Of a DNA stretch of 64,000 nt, positions 1 through 10,700 are shown piece by piece. How positions within the stretch are numbered: the first letter of the stretch is position 1; each line of letters opens with the position of its first letter. Position numbers and translations under genes: made by a program. The stretch is taken from positions 5,541,424 through 5,605,423 of the forward strand of contig ML664157.1 of NCBI GenBank assembly GCA_007570785.1, given 5' to 3'. This DNA is from Antilocapra americana (taxonomy: Eukaryota > Chordata > Mammalia > Artiodactyla > Antilocapridae). The notes below the pieces were generated by a model. The model did no database searches and was not told the DNA's origin. It worked only from the letters and a program-made list of their open reading frames with translations.

Positions 1-307
1 GGCCTGTGGTACTTGACCCAGTCCTCCCACCAGGCAGCTTTCAATTTGCTGTGGCACATGGTATGTACTGTAGCGATGCCAACTAGTCAGCTGGTGATGG
101 GTGAGGGAACAAGGATATGCGAACCACTGGGCACCGCTGGACTCCTTCCTCAGGGCTCCTCTAGTACAGGCTCCGTCCCCACCTGGAGATGGGTTTGGAA
201 TGGATCAGGCACTTTCAGGTGAAGGCCAGGTGTGGACCAGGCGTGGCTGCAGGCTTTCTGTTCTTATCTCTGATGAGCGCTGACTCTCTCCTTTCTCCCG
301 ATGACAG
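1..307 (+). other. MED12L: MED12L intron (partial)
   Basis: Intron sequence upstream of the penultimate MED12L exon. I see no recognisable repeat here. It ends with a good pyrimidine tract and AG acceptor. The open frames crossing it on both strands have no recognisable protein content. Confidence 0.7.
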
Positions 308-389
308 TTCCCCAGGCAAGGCTTGCAACAGACCCAGCAGCAGCAGCAGACTGCCGCCCTGGTGCGGCAGCTCCAAAAGCAGCTTTCTA
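308..389 (+). CDS. MED12L: MED12L penultimate coding exon (partial gene)
   Basis: This exon encodes part of the Gln-rich C-terminal tail of Mediator subunit 12-like, a component of the CDK8/CDK19 kinase module that controls RNA polymerase II transcription in the nucleus. It reads FPRQGLQQT, five Gln, then TAALVRQLQKQLS, matching the C-terminus I recall for MED12/MED12L. A pyrimidine tract and AG end at 307, and a strong GTAAGT-type donor starts at 390. The 82 nt hold 27 codons plus one base (phase 1), which joins in frame to the exon at 1878. The Lys in QLQKQLS and the following exon fit MED12L rather than X-linked MED12. The rest of the gene lies to the left, outside the window. Confidence 0.93.
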
Positions 390-740
390 GTAAGTATGCT
401 CCCTCAGAAACACACGGCTTCCAGGAGGTGGAGCTACACACGCTTAGCCGCTCCTCAAAAACCACAGTCTTCCTCACCGCTTTCCTGTTCCCTTTAGTCC
501 TGGCTGTCCCTACTGTGTTCAGTCTTGGTTTGAAGGTTTTTTTTTTTCCTGCAAAAGCCCCAGTCTTAAGTTCAGCAAAGATGTTTTCCTATTGCTTCCA
601 TCTGAGTCTAGGAATGTTTCTTTCCATCTGGGGGACCCCAAGAAACAACAGGTTCTTTCCTTGCAAAGCTAGATGCCCCCAAGAGCATCTTGGCTGATGC
701 CCTCAAATGTACTAGGGGGCAGGTTCGGGGTCCCCAGACA

Positions 741-1118
741 CTATGACTTTACATGTGCTAATTCATTTAATTTCTAAACCACCTCATGTTAGTCGCTCAG
801 TTGTATCCGACACTTTGTGATCCCATGGACTGTAGACCGTCGGTCTCCCCTATCCATGAGATTCTCCAGGCAAGAATACTAGAGTGGATTGCCATGCCTT
901 CCTCCAGGGGCTCTTCCCAACCCAGGGATTGAACCTTGGTCTCCCACATTGCAGGCAGATTCTTTACCTGCGATTATTCTTTACCTGGTATTATTGCTAT
1001 TCCTACATTACAGATGAGAAAACAACTAGAGAACAGGGACACTGACTTGTCTGCCCAAGGTTACTCAGCCAACAGCTGGGACTAAAACTCAGAGTGACTC
1101 GTTCCAGAGCCACCTTTC
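741..1118 (-). repeat. MIR SINE interrupted by a Bov-tA SINE
   Basis: Positions 741-782 and about 986-1118 read as one inverted MIR: a decayed form of the region before the conserved ATTTAATCCTCA block, then ACAGATGAGAAAAC and a decayed TTACTCAGCCAACAGCTGG part. Between them lies a Bov-tA SINE. The older element is therefore split by the ruminant-specific one. Confidence 0.7.
783..985 (-). repeat. Bov-tA-type SINE
   Basis: This is a tRNA-derived ruminant SINE in reverse orientation, seen as TTAGTCGCTCAGTTGTATCC, then CTCCAGGCAAGAATACTAGA, then GGGATTGAACCTTGGTCTCC (the tRNA-like B box), then GCAGGCAGATTCTTTACC. It is moderately diverged from the consensus. Confidence 0.9.
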
Positions 1119-1877
1119 AACCACGGTATAGATTCTGCTGGCTGACATCAGCAGTGATGCAGGTCTCCTTTGTTGAATAAGGGCAACTAAGCTGAGCTGC
1201 CCATTGCGCGTCTCCTGAGGGCTCCGTTTATGCCGTAGTCTGTATGCGTGGGACCTCTGGATTTGAACAGTCCCTCCAGAGTTGTGCGAGCAGTAGCTGT
1301 TTCTAAGCCTGTGTCACTTTTTGAACCTGTGCATGGTTCTTCGTGTGCACAGACATAGGTGCGTAGGCATACGCTCGCGTCTCACGCACACAGCCTCTCT
1401 CTCACGTGCATACACTCTTGCCTGGTTCTCTCTGATGTATCTATGGCCATTTGCAGAAAACGGCCCACTTCAAGCTGCTTCTCTTTCAACTATTATAATG
1501 TCAGTGTTAAAGGAGAATCTCTGATGTGCTTTTATGAAGTTTTGAGAACCTTTCATGTTTTATGATACTTAACAGGCATTTTAATGTTAATATTTAGGTG
1601 GTTCAGGGACAGAGACATTTGACGGGCCAGGTACCCACATCCCAAGGCCTTTTGCTGGCAGGTATGGGACCGTGATGTAGAGCTGGCCCCTCTGCAGAAT
1701 GAATCCAAGGGTGCTGTTAAGACCTGGCCACTCAAGTGTCTGACTAGTGTTAGACTCCCTGGCCAGTCTGTTCCCCTGTTCCTGAGGCTGGTACTGAAGG
1801 CAGTGACATGTGCATACCGTCTATCTGTAGCATAATTTTGCAGCTGCAATTTTGTTTGAATTTCTTTCTCTCATTAG

Positions 1878-1930
1878 GTAACCAGCCACAGCAAGGAGTG
1901 ACTCCCTACGGGCATCCTTCACACTTCTGA
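1878..1930 (+). CDS. MED12L: MED12L last coding exon with stop codon
   Basis: A pyrimidine-rich tract and TTAG acceptor end at 1877. The exon completes a Ser codon begun in the 308-389 exon and continues as NQPQQGVTPYGHPSHF, then TGA at 1928-1930. This is the C-terminus of MED12L; MED12 ends differently. It sets the end of the plus-strand gene and shows that the gene is convergent with IGSF10, whose stop codon lies about 3.9 kb further on. The long sequence after the stop is probably 3' UTR. Confidence 0.93.
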
Positions 1931-4900
1931 GTCTGGAAGAGGACAAAGATACAAACTTTTTTGTTTGCACTGAAAAATAGAAAATCACATTTAATGCATT
2001 AGTCATCTTTAGAAATGTCTGTTTTTTTTCATTTCTTTGAAGTTTTCCTATATTTTACGCCACATTTCATACAAAGGTGTTGAAACAAAAAGTAAAGGAA
2101 AGGGTGTGGTTTGGTTTTGTTTCATTCAACTTGAAAAGTAGGTTTAAAAATGTAGATCATGTGGGCCTACTGCAGGAAGAGTCTGGTAGCAGTCTTTTTA
2201 AAATTGGTGCTCTTATTGAATCTCATAGTTACAGAAAGAATGAATTATGGTGGATTTAAAATATTTATGTATTCATTGATGATGATTTTTTTATTTTTTG
2301 CAAACTGTGCCGGACCAAACTACTGATTTGAAAGGCATGTCAGATCTTGACAGGAAGATGATCCATTTACCCTGCAGTCACCTTTGGTGGTGAAGTGGAC
2401 ATCTATTTGCATTGCTCTAATTTAAAATATTTGTAATTTCATAAGCGCTTTATGAACTTTGTTCTTATTTATGTAGGAATTTTCTTTGCTTTTGTTGTGG
2501 TCAAAAGGTGCTGAAACAGATTGTTGCTTAGAACTTAAACTTCTTAGACCAAGAACTTAACCCAAGGCTTCTGTGAGAGCCACCCTGAGGTACATGGGAA
2601 CCCGTTAGAAGTAGCTGTACTAAATTTTTCCGTGGCAAGATCATTGACCAGAGTCTTTGTGAAGGTACAGCACGTAAATTCTAAAGGCCGGAATGAACCA
2701 CAGTGGAATTGATCCAACTCTTTGCCAGATTTGGCAAAAATGACTCTGTCCAGTTTTGGTTCTCCTGAACCTTTATGCCAACTTGAGGGAAAAAAAATCT
2801 CGCAGCTGGCCTGAGATTCCACAGTGCTCAAACTTGACATGGTTTCCAGAGAGTATGGTCCCCAAGTCCAGAGGGCTCTGGTTTTCATAAGAGATGTATT
2901 TGCTGTTTATTTTATATGGTAAGTATTTGCTATTTTGAATTTAATTGTTAATGTTGGTGTCTGTCTTGGTTTGGTTGTGTATTGCATATACTGTATTTAT
3001 AAATTGGTGCAAAAAGCACAAGTAAAGTAAATTATACATCAAATTTATTATAAAGAAATAGTAACTATTTTAACTTTGTTCAAGTATGTGGTAATTTGCT
3101 CCTATTAGAGTAAAAAATACAGTAAATTATTATCAGTTTGTGTAACTTAAGAGTATTCCATATAATATTTTTTTAGACTTAGATGCATAAAATTTTGAAT
3201 GTGAAAAATTGCAGGGCATTTTAAAACATGTGGGGGATATTTTCCCATGTTCTGTGTTAATTCATTTTCTTTTGCCATATGAATTTACATGTAATATAGT
3301 CGCACATACTGTGAATAGATTTGTCTATAATGAGCAAACCATGTAGAACTACATTTTTTTAAATGTAGCTGGTACAACTTCAGTAGATCATTTCCTTGGC
3401 AAATCATTATATAAATAATTTATATCTTCCTAGGTGAGTTACTCATTGCAAAGTTTTACTCATGCAAATGACCTCAAATCCATGTCCGCTTACTTTGCTG
3501 TGGCAGCATCCATGTGAACTGCTTTGTACACTGTGAAACAATTTCACTCCAGCCCACTCATTTCATGTTTACTCTGGGCTGGGAAAGACTTTGCCAAAAC
3601 ATTAAAGACCATTCTTTTCACTAAATTAACATGTTCTATCTGCTTTCAGATGAGTCTTGACATTTCAGCTAGTTTTGTATATCAGGTTTGGTTTTCTTGG
3701 TTTTTTCCCCTTTTCAGAGTGATAGAGTTCATAAACTTATTTTTCTTCAAAGTAATATATAACGACTGCCTTGGCAAAAACAACTGAAATGTGAATGTCG
3801 TGCCTAGTGAGTGCGAGTCATGTTCTTTCTTGATTGTTATTTTTCTTCTTTTCAAGAATTACTGGTGTTTGAAATGCCACTTTCAGTTGGAACCATATAT
3901 ATTTGTAGCTCAATATTGCAAACAGCAGTAAGTCTGTTTCAAGAATGAGTGTTATAATTGCATAGCATTTGTATGCACTTTATATTTTGCAGAAGTTAGT
4001 GAAATTAATTTATTAATCATTTTGCACATGAAAGCTGTGGGGCATACCTTTTTGTTATTGTCTCCTATTTTTTAGGTGGGAAAGCTAAGATTTGATAAGG
4101 CCGAATGATTTGAAGATTCTATAGAGAGTTGAGGAAACTAGGACCTAGAACTGGTTTTCCCCTGTGTACTATACAGAGAGAAACCAGAATTTTCAGTCTA
4201 TTCTTATATTTCCTCCCACTTAATCCTCTCTCCTGTGAGTTTTCTTTTCTTTTTAGAATATGCATTAATTTGTCTTGAAATGATCACAAAGGATAACCCT
4301 TTCCTTTGGAAGAAGCTGGTAATTGCTTGGTGAGACAGAGAGGAAGTTATCTTAGGAAAAACGGAGCCCCCAGTTCCCCTTAAAGACTTTGAAATAGAGT
4401 GGAGCTGGACATAGGAAGCCCTTTTACACTGTTTACACTGTAGGCCCCTCCCTAGCAGGGTTCCATTTGTCCTCTGATTGGTCTCTCTTGGCCCGGAAGT
4501 AGAATGAGATCTCTGTTAGAATGAGTATCCTTTGACTACTTGTGGTCACCGGATACCAAGATCAGAGAAAGTAGGAAACAGGTCACCTTTTTAGATGGAG
4601 CAAGCTGAAACGTGGTGTGATGAAGACACAGTGAAGTGTCCCCCACCCCCCATCTTTCTCAAATGATACACAGGGGCAAACATAGTTCTCAGTTTTGTTT
4701 GCTGAGGTACTTGATCAAGACCGATGGCATTTTCTCATTTTTCATTCATTAAGGCTCCTAAAATTCTGCTTAAATAATAGACAAATATTTAAATAGATGC
4801 TGGAGAAATTACACTGGAAAATGCTAGCCTCTAGAGTTAGAAAAGATTAATTATAATGTCCTTAAATTAATTCAGGTTGAATTAAGCATGTGATATAAAT

Positions 4901-5630
4901 AAATTCAGTGAATTACAAAAAGCAAGATTTTGTAGAGTTGATCAGATTTTCAGTACAGTGACACTCTATTATATATGTATTCAATCCAGATTTTCCCAAA
5001 CATTTCCCCACCACGTAAAGGATGCTCACTTAGTGAAATAAATGCTCATAAAGCAGCGATTCCTCCTAAAAAGATATTCCTTATGAACAATTCCAAACCA
5101 GGGGTGCCTGAGCTAGATTTTGAAGTTAAAAAGAAGTGTCGATGTATTTTAAAAGCTTTTTAATGGCTTTATTTGGGATAGATGTTATCAACCCCCTTTT
5201 CACATTTTTGATGTGTGGGTGTTAATTGCTTTTTACAAGAGGAAAAGTCAGCCTGCATTTATTTTTAAATGCAGTTATTAAAACATTTTTTTGTATTCCC
5301 CATCAATGAAAATTTTCAGTACGCACAAAATGGTGAATTATAGAACAGTTCAGTGCTTAGTTTCTGTGGGTTTTAGTAAAAATATTTATAAATCAACTGC
5401 AATATTTATACATCAGGATGGCAAACTTACATCAAGACTGAAAATTTAATCCTTTCCATTGTGTCTTTTCCTCAGTGCCATGCTTGTAACATTGATAGAA
5501 GGTGGACACTAGGCAAACAGTAGTGAAAGAAAAAAAAGTCCATTCTTTAATGAAGAATTCAGGTACATTAGACATTTGTTATTTTATGGTCAAGAGTTTC
5601 CTCTTACTGTTCATTGTTATTTGTTGGCAA

Positions 5631-5636
5631 AATAAA
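5631..5636 (+). terminator. MED12L: Candidate MED12L polyadenylation signal
   Basis: A canonical AATAAA hexamer is followed within about 25 nt by a T/G-rich stretch (AAGTTTGTTTTGAG), the usual form of a mammalian cleavage site. It is the last strong plus-strand candidate before the IGSF10 coding region. Earlier hexamers could also be used. Confidence 0.35.
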
Positions 5637-5701
5637 AGTGCCTTAAGTTAAAAGTTTGTTTTGAGATCCATTAAAAAAAATCAGTATCAATTCATAATGC
5701 A

Positions 5702-5707
5702 TTTATT
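5702..5707 (-). terminator. IGSF10: Candidate IGSF10 polyadenylation signal
   Basis: TTTATT on the plus strand is AATAAA on the minus strand, about 155 nt past the IGSF10 stop codon. A variant ATTAAA on the same strand lies a little nearer, around 5737. Which one is used cannot be told from the sequence. Confidence 0.35.
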
Positions 5708-5859
5708 TATAAGTCCTTTTTTTTGCATGTCTATTATAAATTTAATATTGTAAATGTATTCAAATTCATTTACATGCCTATGGCTGCCTTTGATTAAACT
5801 TCTTCCAAAAACTAAATTCTGTCCAGATGTTGACTTTGTTCAGGCAGTTTTATGTTCTG

Positions 5860-7768
5860 TTAGATTACTTGAATGTAAGTTGTTGCATAATCGCTTCCAA
5901 GTGAATTTTTTGCTGTGCATTTGTAAATCCCAGAATCGGAGGCTTGCGGATTCCAAATGACTAGGGTACCCTGTGGGTGCAAAGGCCGAATTCTACGTGT
6001 CCTCCCTTTGTTTGCCGCTGAGAACAGGGAGTGGTCAGGCATCTCCCATGTGATTTCTGGCTTGGGGACTCCCAGGGCCTTACAGTGGAGCTGAACGGCC
6101 ACACCTGTCCTTGTGAGGACGCTCCTGGGTAGGCGATTTGTAATCCGGGGAGGGTAGGCTACAACCATTACTGGAACAGTAATCAACGCATGACCAATAC
6201 TGTTTTGAGCCTTACAAATGTAGTTTCCTCTGTCATAAGCTGTTGCTTCTTTGATGACTAAGGTGCCATTTTCATGCAATATGTATTTTCCATTAATTTG
6301 AGGCCTATCTATGATGTACCCACTTGGCAAAGTCCATTTGACATGTGGCTTCGGGCTTCCAAGAGAGACACAGTGCAGCAATACAGTGTCCCCACTGAAA
6401 CTGTAAACTGTCCCTGGCTCATAAGTTAGAATCACTGGCTTTCGGCCAATTTCTAATATAATTAATTTCTCAATGTAACCAACTTTATTTCTTGCCCCAC
6501 ACCGATATTTTCCTGCATCATCCCGTGTTGTTTTATAAATGATAAAAGAACCGTTGCTTGCTATTAGATACTGAGAATTGTGCGGTCCACTGGGAAACTG
6601 TGTGCCATTTGGTAAAATCCAGATTATTTCAGGTGGTGGGTTTCCATCAACAGAGCAATTCAGTGCTGTGGACTTTCCAAGCTGGGCAACTATTTTTTCA
6701 TTAAATGGATTTCTGAACGTCGGCCTTCTCATCATTTCCACCACCTCTAACTGTATCACCAGCACACTCTCTCCTCCTTCATTCCGAGCCACACAGATGA
6801 AATTGGCGGAGTCGGAAAGCCTCACATTCCTGATTTCCAGGGTTCCATTTTTGTGGACGGTGATTCTGCTTCCATAGTATGGAGCCGTGAGGAAAATATT
6901 CTCGGGCATGATCCACATGATTTGAGGAGACGGTGTCCCTTCTGCTCTACAGTCAAAGTGTCTTTTGGAATGTCTCACAGCTGTGGCTTTAATGACAGTT
7001 TTGTTTGCATACAGACCATTGATTAATGGAGGCTTGGAGACAACGTCCAGCTTGAACGCTTTGGTGTCATCCCCGCTGGGATTCCGGGCCACACATACAT
7101 ACTCCCCAGAATCGAGCAGTCTCACTTCGTTGATGGACAAAGACCCATTGGCATGGAACGTGTACCTGTCCTTAGAGAATGAAATCATGTCATTGGAAGG
7201 CAGCAGCCAAAATATTTTTGGCTTGGGTTCTCCAACAACCTCACAGTCAAGGACAGCAGTGTCTCCGGCCGTGATTCTCGTGTTGGTCTTGTAACTCTGC
7301 TGGATCCGCGGGGCGGCTGTTACGACTATTAGGTGGACTTGCATTTCATCCTTCCCTAGGGTGTTCTGGGCGTAGCAGGTGTAATTCCCTTCCTCTGCCA
7401 TCCCAACTTTGTTGAAGTATAAGGTTCCGTTGTGGAAGAGAGTGAGCCTCCTGGTCCCGTGGCCACTGTCGTCGGCTTGCATGGCGCTGTTTATCATTGT
7501 CCCATCAGGCAAACTCCAGGATATCTCTGGCACTGGTGAGCCGGAAGCCTTGCAGTCGACCTGAAAGTCTTTCCCGTGAAACACGTGCTTTTTAAAGTGG
7601 TGCTTGTGGTCAATTTTGGCCGGTTTCCGTCTCAGGCTTACGTGCATCAGGGTCAGATCGTCCCCCATTTTGTTTCTTGCCACACACAAGTAGTCCCCGC
7701 CGTCTTTTTCTGTTACCGACCCAACAAACAATGATCCATTTGGGTAGACATGGATTCGGCTGCCCATT
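5860..7768 (-). CDS. IGSF10: IGSF10 last exon: Ig6 (end) to Ig12 and stop
   Basis: 1909 nt from a TTCCTCAG acceptor to TAA at 5862-5860. It encodes residues 1977-2611: the second half of Ig6, then six full Ig C2 domains. Each has a first Cys in a motif such as VDCKASGSPVPEISW and a second in Y-x-C before an A-R-N or A-x-N stretch. Repeated NGTL/NGSL motifs are potential N-glycosylation sites. The protein ends TYIQVI, as in other mammals. Confidence 0.97.
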
Positions 7769-10700
7769 CTGAGGAAAGAAGAGACCGACTGAGGCGTACA
7801 GCTCTTAGCAAGGGTAAGAGAGTTACATTAATTGACTCAGGACTAAACGTTGCAGTGAAATTAAAATTAGTACTGACTTCTTTACTGCCTTTTAAGCTGT
7901 TCTGAAAGATGAAGTTAACTGAACAAATAAGTTTTATGCAAAGAAGTGGTATCTCTTAGACGGACTTCAAATGCACCTCCTTTGCATTTCAGTTTAAAAA
8001 GTTTTTAATGATGACAAGAATGTTAGAAATACCAGTTTCCTAGACCCATGACTATCCTGACCACTTTACATGGCAGATGATCATTTTGTGGTGTATGTCA
8101 GTAAAGAACAACTCTCATACAAATCTACTTGCTCAGAAAAGATACCAGATTTTCCCTTTTAAAGAGTATTAATCAGTTATCTGGTTAGAAAGTAAATTTT
8201 ACTTTTTTTTTTTTTATAAAGAGAGGAAATGCCAAGGTAAAATTCCTTAGAAGCATCTTAAAGCTTTATCTGTCTCTGCAGGCAGCTGTACCGTGACTCT
8301 GGTCTCTGCATTATGTTGAACTGCATGAACATCACTTCTCCAAAGTACTACACGGCCTGCTGTTATCACACAGAACCACCAGATGGCAGAATTTCCCTGG
8401 TATAACTAGATGTAGTTTTCAGAAAGACCAGCGGAACTGCTAAAAACGCAATCAAAAACACCTATAGGTGAAAATATTCATTACATGTGTTTCTCCTAAT
8501 TTTTTGGCAACATGAGCTAAGAAAATGGGTGAGAGTGTGTATGACCTTTCATAGCATAATTGCTAAACAAGTCCAACAGCCTCAAGTCATTTTTTATCTT
8601 CCAGCAAAATACTTAAGTAGGAAGAGTATTTATTGTATAACAACTTACAGCTGCTGATACCCCCCCCCCCCCCGCTCTTTTTTTCCCTTCTCAAGCCTGG
8701 AAAGAATTCATCTGGCATGTAAAGCAAGGGAAAGTCATCATTATGGATGTACTTAAGAGTGGAAACCACAAGGGTCTTTGCATCTATTTTTTAATCTTTA
8801 GGTAGTTCCTCACCATACAGCTGGAAAAAAAAAAAAGTACTTACAGGTAGTTACTTGCCCATTTCACCAGGCTACATTGCTATCTGCTGTCATTCTTTCC
8901 TAATGCTAAGAACGCTATCTCTCAAACTCGGGTGCACATTGAAATTATTTGTATAAAATAGTGCTGATGCCTGGGTCCCACCTCCAGAATTTCTGACTTA
9001 TGGTGTGGAATGTGACCTTGGACTCAGTTTTCCAAATGACTCTTATGTGCAGCAGAGTCTGAGAACCACTGCTGTAAATCTTTGTCCTCAATGCAATTCC
9101 CTCATCACCTACATCAGAGTTACATGGGGTCTAATTTAAGAGGCATCTTTACTGGTTTCACTGTTGAGAGATTCTGATCTAATAGATCTGGCCACGGATT
9201 GGGTAACCCACTGTTTAACAAGCTTCCCAGGTGACTCTGTGAACAATTAAGTTTGCAGACCAGTCTCAAACTTGAGTGTGTACCTGGACGGCTTTTAAGA
9301 ACACAGATTGCATGTTTTGATAATCAGGTTCAAGTTCTCAGATGATGCTAGTGCTATTGGTAGGGGGACAACCCTTAGAAAACCAGTGACTTAAAATGAC
9401 CTTCCCCGACCTCGAAATCTGATACTTCTGGAAGTTGTTTTATATATATATATGTGTGTGTGTATATATATATATATATAACATAATATATAAAAATATA
9501 TATAAAAGAGAATATAAATATATATATATATATATAAAAGAGAATTGTGTTTCCTTTTATAAGCTGATGTTTTTAAGAGAAAACTGACTTTTGAAAGTGG
9601 AAGTTTCCCTTGAGTAAAAGAAATGGAACTCTTTTATGAAGATTAATGGACAGTGAAGCATTTGCAATCTTTTTAAAGCAGTGTTTCTTGGACCTTATTG
9701 TGCATGTGATTCACCTGGAAATACAGATAAATAATTTTTAAAGAAGCCTGGGAAAATTTATTTGTCCAGGTAAATGACATGCTTCAGTGATCACATGCCG
9801 ACTTAATGAAAATACTTTTAATTAGTTCTAAGATATTTTTGTATCTTTTTTATACAATAGATGTGTTACCATCCTAACTATATTTTTTCCCCCAGACTTT
9901 AAACTTTTTATTTTGTATTGGGGTGTAGCCAGTTAACAGTGTTGTGGTAGTTTCAGACTGAGTGAAGGGACTCAGCCATAAATATATATGTATGTATTCT
10001 CCACCTGGAGATATTTTTAAAGTGCAAATTCTGATTCTGCCCATCTGGGGTGGGGCCTGATGTTCTGTTCTTGTAACAAACTCCTTGAGAAGCAAAGATC
10101 CGAAGCAGAGGAAACAGAATTCTGTCTGAAACATAGGTCAGGTAAGTCCTATTGAAAGTTGTGGAGGTAGGCCTATAGTGCTCTAAGTCTGAGACAGTTA
10201 AAAAAAATTCAGAAAAGGCTTTCTAGTTCAGCTGACAACTAAGATTTAAAAAAGTAAAAGGTTTTGCATAATTATTTTGGTCATGGTGGAGTAGACTTGT
10301 GTGAGTGTAGCTATGATGAAAACTTTCATTTTTAGAATCTAAAATTTAGACTTCTAGAACCAAGAAATGGGAACAGCAAGGACTCTATTTAGCAGCAGAA
10401 GTGCCCTTTTTATTTCTGTTGATAAGCACCGAACTAAAGAGTATTCTTGCCTTTTTCAATGGGTTAGTTGCAGAATAATCACTAAAAGTGCCCAGTTAGC
10501 AGACAAGCTGTGTAGTTGTTTATAAAAGCATGCCGGTACCTCTGGTGGGCCTGTGATAGCGTCTGTGATCTTACACCCTCTATTGGCTTTTCCACAATGT
10601 GAATAATCTTTCCTTGTTCCATAAGTCCTTTCCCAAAATGAAATACAAACAGCCTACCTGATTTCTTTGCTATTAAACTCTGAAGGATTTGTTGGACTGT

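Larger units (their letters stand above)
390..1877 (+). other. MED12L: Last MED12L intron
   Basis: The intron between the last two MED12L coding exons starts GTAAGT and ends TTAG. It contains an old MIR split by a Bov-tA SINE (741-1118). The remaining parts, 390-740 and 1119-1877, show nothing I recognise apart from a short CpG/CA-rich run near 1340-1420. Confidence 0.85.
1931..5859. other. Convergent 3' UTR / intergenic interval between MED12L and IGSF10
   Basis: About 3.9 kb of AT-rich sequence separates the MED12L stop from the IGSF10 stop. I see no SINE, LINE or LTR in it, in contrast to the repeat-dense rest of the window. This would fit a long MED12L 3' UTR running to an AATAAA at 5631-5636, with the IGSF10 3' UTR read from the other strand. 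Several other plus-strand AATAAA or ATTAAA motifs occur, for example near 3600, 4898 and 5038. No protein-coding content is recognised. The UTR assignment is inference. Confidence 0.5.

Noticed and set aside
189..697. Open frames overlapping the penultimate MED12L exon and its intron
   Set aside because: Only 308-389 in one frame matches MED12L; the rest runs into intron sequence.
8661..8674. Run of 14 C as a possible structural motif
   Set aside because: A simple homopolymer, possibly with length errors; no further G/C-run pattern for a quadruplex or i-motif.
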